Assembly: GCA_024235255.1 (NCBI GenBank)
Contig: JACKMT010000001.1
Span: 682,001-746,000, forward strand
DNA: 64,000 nt
Direction of reading: 5' to 3'
DNA from: Chromatiaceae bacterium
GTDB lineage: Bacteria > Pseudomonadota > Gammaproteobacteria > Chromatiales > Chromatiaceae
This document shows positions 56,513 to 64,000 of this stretch, piece after piece (position 1 is the stretch's first letter; every line of letters begins with the position of its first letter). The notes beneath the pieces are model-generated. The model made no database searches and had not been told where the DNA came from. It worked only from the letters and a program-made list of their open reading frames with translations. Position numbers and translations under genes: made by a program.

Positions 56513-56995
56513 TCAATCCCGAAAATTTATAAACTGCAGAGGCAGACCGTAATCCTCCCTCTTCAACAATGCGATGACCTGCTGCAGATCGTCGCGGTTC
56601 TTGCCGGTCACCCTGACCTGTTCACCCTGAATCTGGGCCTGTACTTTAATCTTGGCCGATTTGATCGACTTGACCAGAGTCTTGGCCAGCGCCGTCTCTA
56701 TACCCTGTTTGATCAACACCTGCTGGCGCGCTGCATTCAGGCTTTTTTCCGGCTTCTTTTCATCCATGCTGCCCACATCCACCTGACGTTTGACAAGTTT
56801 CTGCCGTAAAATATCCATCATCTGCTGCAGCTGAAATACCTCATTGGCACGCAGCAGGATCTCGCTGCCGGTCTGTTCAAAGCGGGCATCGACCCCTTTG
56901 AAGTCGAAGCGCGTGCCGACCTCCCGGTTGGCCTGGTCCACCGCGTTGCGCACCTCCTGCAGATCCACCTCAGAGACAATATCGAACGAAGGCAT
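56513..56995 (-). CDS. yajQ: YajQ-family nucleotide-binding protein
   Basis: 160 residues from the ATG at 56993-56995 (MPSFDIVSEVDLQEVRNAVD), with GGAG eight bases upstream. The whole length matches the YajQ family, including TRFDFKGVDARFEQ and VQAQIQGEQVRVTGKNRDDLQ. YajQ proteins bind cyclic di-GMP in some species and act with transcription factors; in others they bind tRNA or GTP. Cytoplasmic. Stop is five bases from the dsbC start. Confidence 0.95.
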   Translation of the reverse strand: MPSFDIVSEVDLQEVRNAVDQANREVGTRFDFKGVDARFEQTGSEILLRANEVFQLQQMMDILRQKLVKRQVDVGSMDEKKPEKSLNAARQQVLIKQGIETALAKTLVKSIKSAKIKVQAQIQGEQVRVTGKNRDDLQQVIALLKREDYGLPLQFINFRD

Positions 56996-57042
56996 AGCAA
57001 ACTCCAATAGAAAACAGTCGCGCAAGCCTATCACAGTTGCGG

Positions 57043-57070
57043 ACTGAGGGCCGAGGACTGAGGGCCAAGG
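57043..57070. repeat. two tandem copies of a 14-base repeat
   Basis: ACTGAGGGCCGAGG followed directly by ACTGAGGGCCAAGG, one base different, in the gap between xerD and yajQ. A similar word (GGGCCGAAGGCCAAGG) occurs at about 43392 in another gap, so it may belong to a dispersed family of short intergenic repeats. Confidence 0.5.
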
Positions 57071-57118
57071 AAGCAATAGAAACTGTCCGCTTTTATCCTT
57101 AAACCTCAGCCCGTATTT

Positions 57119-58030
57119 CTAACCCCTCGGATGATGCTTGGCGTGCAGGTTGCGCAGCCGTTCCCGGGCGACATGGGTGTAGATCTGGGTGGTCGACAGG
57201 TCAGTGTGCCCGAGCAGCATCTGCACCACCCGCAGATCGGCGCCGTGATCCAGCAGATGGGTCGCGAACGCGTGCCGCAAGGTGTGCGGCGACAACGGCT
57301 TGACGATGCCGGCAATCAGCGCATGCTTCTTTATCCGGTACCAGAAAGCCTGGCGCGTCATGCCCGCCCCCCGCCGGGTGGGGAACACCTCGCCGCTGAT
57401 CTGTCCGCCAAGCAGCGCCTGGCGACCCCCGGCAAGAAACCGCTGCAGCCAATCGAGCGCCTCCTCGCCCAGCGGGACAAGGCGCTCCTTGTCCCCCTTG
57501 CCAACGATCCGGACCAGGCCCTGATTCATGCTAATCTGCCCGAGCTGCAGTTTCACCAGTTCCGATACGCGCAAACCGGTGGCGTACAGCAGCTCCAGCA
57601 TGACTCGGTCGCGAAACCCCTCGGGGTCGTCAACCAGCGGGGCATCCAGCAGCGCAACGACTTCGGATTCGGTGAGGGAGTGCGGCAGCGGACGACCCAG
57701 TTTAGGCGCGTCTACGCGGCTGCTTGGATCTTTCTGCAGCAAGCTTTCGCGCACGCAGTATTGGAAGAACTGGCGAAAACAGGAGAGCAGCCGAGCGCTG
57801 GAGCGGGGTTTCAAGCCGTTTTTAGACTGGTCGGCCAGGAACGCCAGCAGATCGGCCCGCTTAGCGCCCAGCAGGCCGGGCCGACCGCTCGCTTCCAGCC
57901 AGAGCCCGAGTTTCCGCAGATCCGACTGATAAGCCTGCAGCGTGTTTCGGCTCAGCCCCCGCTCCATCCAGAGCGCGTCGGCAAAACGCTCGATCAGACT
58001 GCCGTCCTCCCCGTTCGCCAGCGTGCTCAT
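57119..58030 (-). CDS. xerD: site-specific tyrosine recombinase XerD
   Basis: 303 residues from the ATG at 58028-58030 (MSTLANGEDGSLIERF), normal for XerD (about 300). The core-binding domain has RNTLQAYQSDLRKLGLWL; the catalytic residues are present: Arg in ATGLRVSELV, Lys in GKGDKERLVPL, HTLRHAFATHL, the second His in LLGHTDLST and the nucleophile Tyr in TQIYTHV. With XerC it resolves chromosome dimers at dif. Frame is open upstream for 29 codons without similarity. The position near dsbC supports XerD over XerC. Confidence 0.93.
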   Translation of the reverse strand: MSTLANGEDGSLIERFADALWMERGLSRNTLQAYQSDLRKLGLWLEASGRPGLLGAKRADLLAFLADQSKNGLKPRSSARLLSCFRQFFQYCVRESLLQKDPSSRVDAPKLGRPLPHSLTESEVVALLDAPLVDDPEGFRDRVMLELLYATGLRVSELVKLQLGQISMNQGLVRIVGKGDKERLVPLGEEALDWLQRFLAGGRQALLGGQISGEVFPTRRGAGMTRQAFWYRIKKHALIAGIVKPLSPHTLRHAFATHLLDHGADLRVVQMLLGHTDLSTTQIYTHVARERLRNLHAKHHPRG

Positions 58031-58375
58031 GGGGAGAGATCTGCGTTCGATAAAGCGAATGGATTCCGGGTTGACATGGCGGGTATGATGATACACAAAA
58101 GCGAATCGGGCGTTCACTGCAGTATACTGGCCAGGTTTTCCACAATCCCTGTGGATAACATTGTGAGCAAGTCGTGAAAACAGCCTACCAGACCTTGTGA
58201 CAGCAGCACCCGCTATAGATTGTCTAAAATTTACACGAAATTTTAAATTATTGTTAATTCAATATGTTAAGCTTTAATCCTAACGTATGTGATTATAAAA
58301 AAAAGCGATCCTACGAAATTAGTTTCTAAAGTTATAGCCATTGTGAATGGTAAGGCCTGATAAAGCTGGGGTTGT
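58031..58375. other. 345-base AT-rich intergenic region with DnaA-box-like pair
   Basis: Divergent region between xerD and ycgN. The part 58215-58330 is markedly AT-rich (for example AAATTTTAAATTATTGTTAA). It holds two facing DnaA-box-like sequences (listed separately). No gene seen. Confidence 0.5.
58136..58158. promoter_or_regulatory. two facing DnaA-box-like sequences
   Basis: TTTTCCACA at 58136-58144 and TGTGGATAA (complement of the perfect box TTATCCACA) at 58150-58158, with ATCCC between. Both fit the consensus TTWTNCACA. Together they also form an inverted repeat, so a repressor operator is an alternative reading. dnaA, dnaN and gidA are not nearby. Confidence 0.4.
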
Positions 58376-58819
58376 ATGCCGGATTGTGACAATGAATTCT
58401 GGAAAACAGTGCCGCTGCAAGCGATGAATAAAACGCAGTGGGAGGCGCTGTGCGACCGCTGTGCCAAATGCTGTCTGCACCGTTTTGAGGAGCGAAAAAC
58501 CCGGCAGATTCAGTTCACCAATGTCTGCTGCCGCTACCTCGACCGGGAGAGCGGCGACTGCCGGGACTATCCCAACCGATCCCGCAACGTGCCCGACTGC
58601 GTGCGAGTGACGCTGGCGGTGCTGGAGGACCCCTACTGGCTGCCGGAGAGCTGCGCCTACCGCCTGCTGGCTGAGCGCAAAGCGCTCCCGCAGTGGCATC
58701 CGCTGGTATCGGGAGACCCGCACACGGTGGTCAGCTCGGGCAACTTCGTCGGCGGGTGGGCGGTCTGTGAGCTGGAAACGGACAATCTCGAACACCACCT
58801 GATCGATTGGGTCAGATAA
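58376..58819 (+). CDS. ycgN: YcgN-like cysteine cluster protein
   Basis: 147 residues. The YcgN (UPF0260) family pattern is clear: LCDRCAKCCLH near residue 25, NVCCRYLD, CRDYPNRSRNVPDC and the C-terminal WHPLVSGDPHTVVSSG. The many conserved cysteines suggest metal or Fe-S binding, but the function is not established. ATG at 58376 is preceded by an AT-rich region. Six bases separate it from the DUF3549 gene, so they form a two-gene unit. Confidence 0.92.
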   Translation: MPDCDNEFWKTVPLQAMNKTQWEALCDRCAKCCLHRFEERKTRQIQFTNVCCRYLDRESGDCRDYPNRSRNVPDCVRVTLAVLEDPYWLPESCAYRLLAERKALPQWHPLVSGDPHTVVSSGNFVGGWAVCELETDNLEHHLIDWVR

Positions 58820-58825
58820 CCGGAT

Positions 58826-59899
58826 ATGAAAAGCCCCGAACCGATCACTACCCTGGTGGAGTTCCTGACCAGCAGCGGCGCCCGCCTACGGCTGTTCGAC
58901 ATGGGCCGGCGGGTGGTCAGGATCCCGTACGACCGGTTTTTGCGCTGCGAAAAGAACCAGCTTCCCTACCCTGCCCCGCTGGGACAACAAGCCTGGCTGG
59001 CGCTGCTGTTTCAAGAACCGGAGAGCAGCAGGGAGCCGTTTGTCTGGTTCCTAAGATTTCCGTTGGATGAACAAGCCAAACTCAGCCTGGCCGCGCGCGA
59101 CGACTTCATGCACCGGCTGGCGGAACGCATCGGCAGCAGACTGGACACGGCGAACAAGGGCGGATGGATCGAAACGGCACTGGCTGACAACCCTTACAGC
59201 TTCAAGCCGCGGGAGGATCGCTTGGCGATCTTTCACGCACGCATATCGCGCCGGCTGAAAAAACCCGCCTCCAGATTCTACGACCATGCGCTCGCCTATT
59301 TCCGGGGAGAGCTGGGGTGGGAACAGTGGTCCTTCGTCGGTTATCAGGGCATCGCGGACATTGCCGCGCGGCTGGATCAGGACGACAACGAACGCATGCT
59401 GATCGATGCGCTGCCGATGCTGCCCAGCAACCCTTTCGGCGCCATTTGCCACTGTATTGAGAATGAAAAAATATCCTCGCAACTGGCAACCGCGCTGCTC
59501 GGCGTCACCCATACCCAGCTGCGCCTGGAGGCACCATCGGCCGCTGCTGTGGCCGCTTCGGTCAGGGGTGTTTCGAGATCCCGATCGGCAACGCTGCGGC
59601 GGCAGTTGATCCGGGATGTACTGGCATCGCCGGTGGCGGAACAGGTCGAGGTGCTGGCCGCCATCGGTGGCCGCGCCTGGGAGTCACTGGCGGAAGGATC
59701 ACTGGCCGGCGCATTCCTGGAGCGGCTGGCGCACAACCGCGAGGGCCAGGTTTTTTTCGACCGCTGCCTGTCAGATCTGCTGTTCATTCCGGGCATGCGT
59801 GAACCGCTGCTCAACGCGCTGCGCTCTGACCACCGCTCTCCGGCGTTGTCGGCTGCAGTCGGCGGTTTTTTCCAACGCCTGGGCGCCAATAACCAGTAG
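58826..59899 (+). CDS. DUF3549 family protein
   Basis: 357 residues, ATG at 58826, six bases after ycgN. Family landmarks: LVEFLTSSGARLRLFDMGRR at the N-terminus, PYPAPLGQQAWLALLF, FVWFLRFPLDEQ, and the DYHALAYFRGE-like segment FYDHALAYFRGELGWEQWSFVG. Found almost only in gammaproteobacteria, cytoplasmic, function unknown. The second half is helical, with SRSRSATLRRQLIRDVLAS. It ends 12 bases from the converging trhP gene. Confidence 0.87.
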   Translation: MKSPEPITTLVEFLTSSGARLRLFDMGRRVVRIPYDRFLRCEKNQLPYPAPLGQQAWLALLFQEPESSREPFVWFLRFPLDEQAKLSLAARDDFMHRLAERIGSRLDTANKGGWIETALADNPYSFKPREDRLAIFHARISRRLKKPASRFYDHALAYFRGELGWEQWSFVGYQGIADIAARLDQDDNERMLIDALPMLPSNPFGAICHCIENEKISSQLATALLGVTHTQLRLEAPSAAAVAASVRGVSRSRSATLRRQLIRDVLASPVAEQVEVLAAIGGRAWESLAEGSLAGAFLERLAHNREGQVFFDRCLSDLLFIPGMREPLLNALRSDHRSPALSAAVGGFFQRLGANNQ

Positions 59900-59910
59900 A
59901 CTGCAGATTA

Positions 59911-61209
59911 TTAAAGATATTTTGCGATCAATCCCATACGCGGATCCGCCACCGGCGAAGAAATCCGCACCCGGTAACCGCCTCCCGGCGCTTCTGCCAT
60001 CGGCGCACCCTGCAGGTCCTCCATCGCCGCCAGGCGGAAGGATACACTGCCGTCGGGCGTCAGTAGTTCCAGTTCGTCGCCCACCCGGATTTTATTCTTT
60101 ACCTCCAGCAGCAACTGGCCCGATGCGCTGTCGTAGCCCGACACTTCGGCGACAAACTGCTGACGCGTGCTGCGCGACGCGCTCTCCCGGTAGTTCTGCA
60201 GCTCGTGGGTTTCATGGCGCTGCAAGAAACCGTCGGTGTAACCGCGGCTGGCCAGACTCTCCAGCTCACTCATCAGCTCCACCCGGAACGGCCTGGCGGC
60301 CAGCGCATCTTCGATCGCCCCACGGTAGACGCGGGTGGTGCGCGCCGTATAGTAGAAGGATTTGGTCCGCCCCTCTATCTTCAGGCAGTCGATGCCGATC
60401 TCGACCAGCCGCTGCACATGTTCCACCGCGCGCAGATCCTTGGAGTTCATGATGTAGGTGCCCATCTCATCCTCGAACACCGGCATAAACTCTCCCGGCC
60501 GCTCCTGCTCCTCCAGCAGATAGACTGCGTCCGCTTGCGGGTGGCGCCGGTGGCCCGACTGGGAGACGCCCGTACTCTCCTCACCGCCGCAGCCGGCGCC
60601 GACCTGGTAATCCCAACGGCAGGAGTTGGTGCAGCTGCCCTGATTGGCGTCGCGGTGATTGAAGTAGCCGGAGAGCAGACAGCGCCCGGAGTAGGCGATG
60701 CAGAGCGCACCGTGGACGAACACTTCGAGTTCGGTATCGGGACAAGCCTGGCGGATCTCCTGAACCTCGTCCAGCGACAACTCGCGCGACAGGATGACCC
60801 GTGTAACACCGACCTGCTGCCAGAAGCGGACCGCCGCGGCGTTGACGGTGTTGGCCTGCACCGATAGATGGACCGGCAGCTCCGGCCAGCGCTCACGCAC
60901 CAGCATGATCAGGCCGGGGTCGGACATGATCAGCGCATCGGGACGCATCCCGATCACCGGTGCGATATCGGCCACAAAGGTTTTCAGCTTGGCGCCGTGC
61001 GGCATCAGATTGCAGGCCAGGTAGAAACACTTGCCAAGCGCATGCGCCTCGGCGATACCGGTGGCTAAATTCTGTTCCAGAAAGTCGTTGTTGCGCACGC
61101 GCAAACTGTAGCGCGGCAGGCCTGCGTATACCGCATCGGCACCGAACGCCAAGGCGTAGCGCATGTTCTTGAGCGTACCGGCAGGCGAGAGCAGTTCGGG
61201 GCGTTTCAT
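59911..61209 (-). CDS. trhP: U32-family protein YegQ/TrhP, tRNA 5-hydroxyuridine synthesis
   Basis: 432 residues. Begins MKRPELLSPAGTLKNMRYAL, and has the U32 signature ELEVFVHGALCIAYSGRCLLS with further cysteines in GSCTNSCRW, which may bind an Fe-S cluster. The C-terminal domain (SRSTRQQFVAEVSGYD) is that of YegQ, now known as TrhP, which makes 5-hydroxyuridine at the wobble position of tRNAs in E. coli; earlier called a peptidase. Single gene between converging DUF3549 and divergent nei. Confidence 0.92.
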   Translation of the reverse strand: MKRPELLSPAGTLKNMRYALAFGADAVYAGLPRYSLRVRNNDFLEQNLATGIAEAHALGKCFYLACNLMPHGAKLKTFVADIAPVIGMRPDALIMSDPGLIMLVRERWPELPVHLSVQANTVNAAAVRFWQQVGVTRVILSRELSLDEVQEIRQACPDTELEVFVHGALCIAYSGRCLLSGYFNHRDANQGSCTNSCRWDYQVGAGCGGEESTGVSQSGHRRHPQADAVYLLEEQERPGEFMPVFEDEMGTYIMNSKDLRAVEHVQRLVEIGIDCLKIEGRTKSFYYTARTTRVYRGAIEDALAARPFRVELMSELESLASRGYTDGFLQRHETHELQNYRESASRSTRQQFVAEVSGYDSASGQLLLEVKNKIRVGDELELLTPDGSVSFRLAAMEDLQGAPMAEAPGGGYRVRISSPVADPRMGLIAKYL

Positions 61210-61374
61210 GATCGAGTAGGCTAAAAGTTTTATTTTAACGCAATCGGTAGCGCGGCTTAACCATGCATCCGCTGTTGTTGTCGGTATCGATTACGCTGCG
61301 AAACGGCGGCATTGAACGGGCCGGTGGCCGATGTCAGTATAGGAGCTGTTCGCTATCCGATGTCAGGAGTCTGC

Positions 61375-62205
61375 ATGCCCGAAGGACCCGAAATACGCCG
61401 CGCCGCGGATGCGGTGAGCGTTGCGATACTGGGAAAGGTTGCCCGACAGGTTCAATTCGGCCTTGAGCCGCTAAAGCGTTTTGAAGCGGATTTGAGCGGA
61501 CAGACGGTAAGCAGCGTCTCCACCCGGGGCAAGGCGATGCTGATCGGGTTCGATAACGGGCTGACGCTGTTCAGCCACAATCAGTTGTACGGCCGCTGGT
61601 ATACACTCCCCGCTTTCCAGTACCCGGATAGCGAACGCCAACTGCGCATCGCCATTCACACCAGCGACATGTCTGCGCTGTTGTACAGCGTGTCGGATAT
61701 CCAGGTGCTCGACCCCGGAGCGCTGCAGCAACACCCGTTTCTTGCAAAACTAGGCCCGGACGTGCTGGCGGCATCCACTTCGGCCGATGAGGTGTGGCAA
61801 CGGCTCACGGCCAAGCCTTTTGTCAACCGGAGACTTGGGGCGGTGTTGACCGATCAGGCTTTCGTTGCCGGCCTGGGAAATTACCTGCGCAGCGAGGTGC
61901 TGTTTCTGGCCGGGCTCGATCCCGAACTGAAACCCAAGGAGTGTTCGCGGGAGGAGCTCGCCCGGCTGGCGGAGGCGATCATCGCACTGCCGCGGCAATC
62001 CTACGCAACGGGAGGGATCACCGCCGATTTGCCGCGGGCTGAGTTTCTGATGAAAAACGGCGCCAGCTTCGAGCGGGCAAGATTCAACCTTTTCCGCCGC
62101 GAGGGACTGCCCTGTTACCGCTGCGCGGCGCGCATCCAACAGCGCAAGATCGGCGGTCAACAAATCTACGTCTGTCCCCAATGCCAGCGGTCCGCGGATA
62201 CCTGA
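61375..62205 (+). CDS. nei: endonuclease VIII (Nei)
   Basis: 276 residues from the ATG at 61375, AGGAG six bases upstream. After Met removal the catalytic Pro-Glu (PEGPEIRRAADAV) is N-terminal. STRGKAMLIGFDNGL carries the catalytic Lys, HNQLYGRW follows, and the C-terminal zinc finger CYRC ... CPQC is complete. It excises oxidised pyrimidines from DNA and cleaves the strand. The Nei pattern, rather than Fpg (PELPEVE), decides the name. Divergent from trhP. Confidence 0.93.
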   Translation: MPEGPEIRRAADAVSVAILGKVARQVQFGLEPLKRFEADLSGQTVSSVSTRGKAMLIGFDNGLTLFSHNQLYGRWYTLPAFQYPDSERQLRIAIHTSDMSALLYSVSDIQVLDPGALQQHPFLAKLGPDVLAASTSADEVWQRLTAKPFVNRRLGAVLTDQAFVAGLGNYLRSEVLFLAGLDPELKPKECSREELARLAEAIIALPRQSYATGGITADLPRAEFLMKNGASFERARFNLFRREGLPCYRCAARIQQRKIGGQQIYVCPQCQRSADT

Positions 62206-62258
62206 CCAACGACAAATAGCGAAACCCCGCAGCGTTTTTTAATTTATACTGCGCCGCC

Positions 62259-62915
62259 ATGTCCAGAGAAAACGACCGTATTTCGACCAATGTCGACTGC
62301 ATCGACATCGTTAAACTGCCGGCGACGCTGATCTCCGTCCGCGGAGCGCATTGCAAAGTATTTCAGACTGCGGGCATCAGAAGAAGGAAATCTGCGCCGA
62401 TCAGGAATTTTGTGTTGAAAATGCACGTGCTCGCCTGCAGTAAGCGAGAGGCGGAGATCTACCACCGCGACTACCGGAAAATGCGAAAACAGCTGAAGGA
62501 GATCATCCCTTACGCCATGTTCGTCCGCACCCGGATCAATGGAGAACCCAACCTGCTCGTTATCGCCTACGCTTACACACCCTGGTTCAATATCGCCAAT
62601 CCTGCCAATGAGGCAGAGGCGCTGCCCTTGCTGGGAAAGCATCCTAGGGCCTGTTTACAGCTGGAGTATTTCGTCGCCGCCGCCAAACAGTGGCGTGAAC
62701 AAGAGGGCAAGGTGATCGATCTGTGGGGCATCGACAATCTGGTGCTGGATAAAGACCGCCAGATACGCTACCTCGACAGCTTCGAAGTTTTTTTCTACGA
62801 GGATATGCTTCACATAATGGAAAATGCGGGCCGCGAACTGGAGGAGAAAATCACCATCTCACTGCAACGGCTGGATTACCTCGACTATCTTGTTCAGCAG
62901 AATAAAAAATCCTGA
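62259..62915 (+). CDS. protein of unknown function, weakly kinase-like
   Basis: 218 residues; ATG at 62259 follows a TATACT by eight bases with no ribosome site, so the message may be nearly leaderless. Unrecognised. The region KVIDLWGIDNLVLDKDRQIR then YLDSFEVFF resembles the catalytic loop and metal-binding part of small-molecule or YrbL-type kinases (NLVLD ... D), and an Arg/Lys-rich helix ACSKREAEIYHRDYRKMRKQL precedes it, but no P-loop or conserved Lys motif is clear. No membrane helix. A degenerate kinase is inference. Confidence 0.68.
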   Translation: MSRENDRISTNVDCIDIVKLPATLISVRGAHCKVFQTAGIRRRKSAPIRNFVLKMHVLACSKREAEIYHRDYRKMRKQLKEIIPYAMFVRTRINGEPNLLVIAYAYTPWFNIANPANEAEALPLLGKHPRACLQLEYFVAAAKQWREQEGKVIDLWGIDNLVLDKDRQIRYLDSFEVFFYEDMLHIMENAGRELEEKITISLQRLDYLDYLVQQNKKS

Positions 62916-63018
62916 TATTGCGGGTGCATCTGCGTCCGGTCCTGAGGAAATTTTCTAGCTGGATGCGGGCAGACGCTCAGCAATTCACCGCTCGGTTGGG
63001 GCGGTAAATGTGCCTGAA

Positions 63019-63918
63019 TCAATGCTGCGTGGATCGCCCTTCATCCAGCTTTACTATCCAGTCACGAAAGACTTTCATGCCGTAGCTGAGCTGCCGATCC
63101 GCCGGATAAACCAGATAGAAGCCGTTCTCGGTCTCCAGCCTGAGATCAAAAGGCACCCTCAGCTGGCCGTATGCCAGCTCGCGTTCCACCAGTTTGTAGT
63201 CGGTAAGCGCAACACCCGCCCCCTCCATTGCTGCAGCCAGCGCCAGCGAGGTACTGGAAAATGTCATGATTTTATTCATCGTCGCACGGGCGATGCCGGC
63301 CTTGTCCAGAATCTGTTTCCATTCATCGGGACGGTTGGCCACCCGCAGCAGCGTGTAATTGCGCAGATCCTCCGGGCATTTCAGAGGTTTACCGGTCACC
63401 TCCAGCCGGGGACTGCAGACCGGCACCAGCGACATGCCCTGCAAAAAATGGACCCTTAACTCCCGCCACTCCCCACGCCCGAAATAGATCGCCATATCGG
63501 TATCCGAATGCAGAAAATCCACCTCGTCATTCAACGCGCTCAGGCGCAGTTCGACATCGGGGAAATGCTCCTGGAACTCCCGGATTCTCGGTACCAGGCG
63601 GCGGGTCAGATAGGCAGGAACCACGCTGATATTGATCGATCGGGTGTTGGGTGAGGCAATCAGGCGGCGCGTGGCAATATCGATTTCGTCCAACGCATGC
63701 TCGACCACCGCAAGGTACCGCTCACCCGCTGAGGTTACGAAGACCCTGCGCCGTTCCCGCTGAAACAGCACTACGCCGAGAAATGTCTCCAGCGACTTGA
63801 TCTGGTGGCTGACAGCAGATGGCGTGACCGACAGTTCGACTGCGGCCTGCTGGAAGCTACCGAGCCGAGCTGCCGCTTCGAAACTGCGCAGCGCGTTTAA
63901 TGGCGGTAATTTTCTTAT
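63019..63918 (-). CDS. LysR-family transcriptional regulator (GcvA-like) with apparent ATA start
   Basis: 299 residues if it begins at the ATA at 63916-63918. In frame upstream of the first GTG (63769-63771) the sequence continues as a full LysR helix-turn-helix: IRKLPPLNALRSFEAAARLG, SFQQAAVELSVTPSAVSHQI, KSLETFLGVVLFQRE. Family members start MRKLPPLNAL, so the ATA stands exactly where ATG is expected, and GGAG lies seven bases before it. No ATG, GTG or TTG occurs between the TGA at 63937-63939 and residue 49. The effector domain (SINISVVPAYLTRRLVPRI, ALAAAMEGAGVALTDYKLV) is intact. It controls, by family habit, a divergent neighbour outside the window. Confidence 0.8.
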   Translation of the reverse strand: MRKLPPLNALRSFEAAARLGSFQQAAVELSVTPSAVSHQIKSLETFLGVVLFQRERRRVFVTSAGERYLAVVEHALDEIDIATRRLIASPNTRSINISVVPAYLTRRLVPRIREFQEHFPDVELRLSALNDEVDFLHSDTDMAIYFGRGEWRELRVHFLQGMSLVPVCSPRLEVTGKPLKCPEDLRNYTLLRVANRPDEWKQILDKAGIARATMNKIMTFSSTSLALAAAMEGAGVALTDYKLVERELAYGQLRVPFDLRLETENGFYLVYPADRQLSYGMKVFRDWIVKLDEGRSTQH

Positions 63919-64000
63919 TTGGGTGCTCCGGTCTGTTCAGTGAGAGATTAATAGATGAGTTATTTTCAATAATCAGATGAGTAATGATCGTTTGTCAAGC

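Noticed and set aside
59616..60452. 278-codon plus-strand frame across the DUF3549/trhP boundary
   Set aside because: Covers the ends of two well-supported converging genes; very Arg/Pro/Ser rich, no ribosome site.
63993..63998. TTGACA on the minus strand as -35 of the LysR gene
   Set aside because: No acceptable -10 follows at 16-18 bases, and the window ends here.

Overview
The window is a continuous, gene-dense stretch of a chromosome, about 57-60 % GC by eye, carrying some 55 protein genes and no rRNA, tRNA or CRISPR array that I can recognise. The gene set (YcgN, YegQ/TrhP, DUF3549, YqiB/DUF1249, PrmB, EttA, LpxH, xerD next to dsbC, IscR with the Escherichia coli spacing of ligands) is that of a gammaproteobacterium. 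A tungsten-type aldehyde:ferredoxin oxidoreductase, oxygen-independent HemN, a lactate-utilisation operon and a sucrose (compatible solute) cluster suggest a facultatively anaerobic, salt-exposed organism; a marine or sediment Chromatiales-like sulfur oxidiser is my guess, not something the sequence proves.

Layout. 1-1562: end of lutB and all of lutC. 1737-6027 (minus): a delta-9 type desaturase, hemN translationally coupled to a small unknown protein, and prmB. 6172-9322: an orphan GAF-containing sensor kinase, iscR with its own promoter and a candidate IscR site, and YqiB. 9871-13289 (minus): thioredoxin, adenylate kinase and htpG, the last with a sigma-32-like promoter. 13516-22541 (plus): phosphoglucomutase, a stand-alone Anbu proteasome homologue, a dihydrolipoamide dehydrogenase-like flavoprotein, EttA, then a DUF815 ATPase / vWA protein / membrane J-protein trio. 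22566-29382: DUF1330, adenine deaminase, and a divergent BMP-type ABC transporter operon (probably purine salvage). 29499-35791: DUF2461, a B12-binding radical SAM protein, a small membrane protein, lpxH, ppiB, ppiA and cysS.

35872-41135 (minus) is the clearest metabolic island: a fused sucrose-phosphate synthase/phosphatase, a PfkB fructokinase and an amylosucrase. This is the gene order known for sucrose accumulation and recycling in halotolerant methanotrophs. Phosphoglucomutase earlier in the window belongs to the same sugar-phosphate network. 41495-47275 (minus): AOR, then corA with a P-type ATPase that resembles the Na,K-ATPase (IIC) class. 47577-50809: two unknown proteins, one with a degenerate GHKL ATPase signature, a dual-specificity phosphatase and an AhpD-like protein. 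51113-55119: mutS and an FHA/PP2C pair. 55381-55629 is a MITE-like element with 22-bp terminal inverted repeats bounded by TA. 55761-58030 (minus): dsbC, yajQ, xerD. 58376-62915: ycgN, DUF3549, trhP (minus), nei and an unknown gene. The window ends with a GcvA-like LysR regulator whose apparent start codon is ATA.

No complete new multi-gene system is obvious. The strongest leads are the GHKL-like protein with its unknown neighbour, the isolated Anbu, the DUF815/vWA/J-protein trio, the IS630-type MITE and the ATA-start LysR gene.
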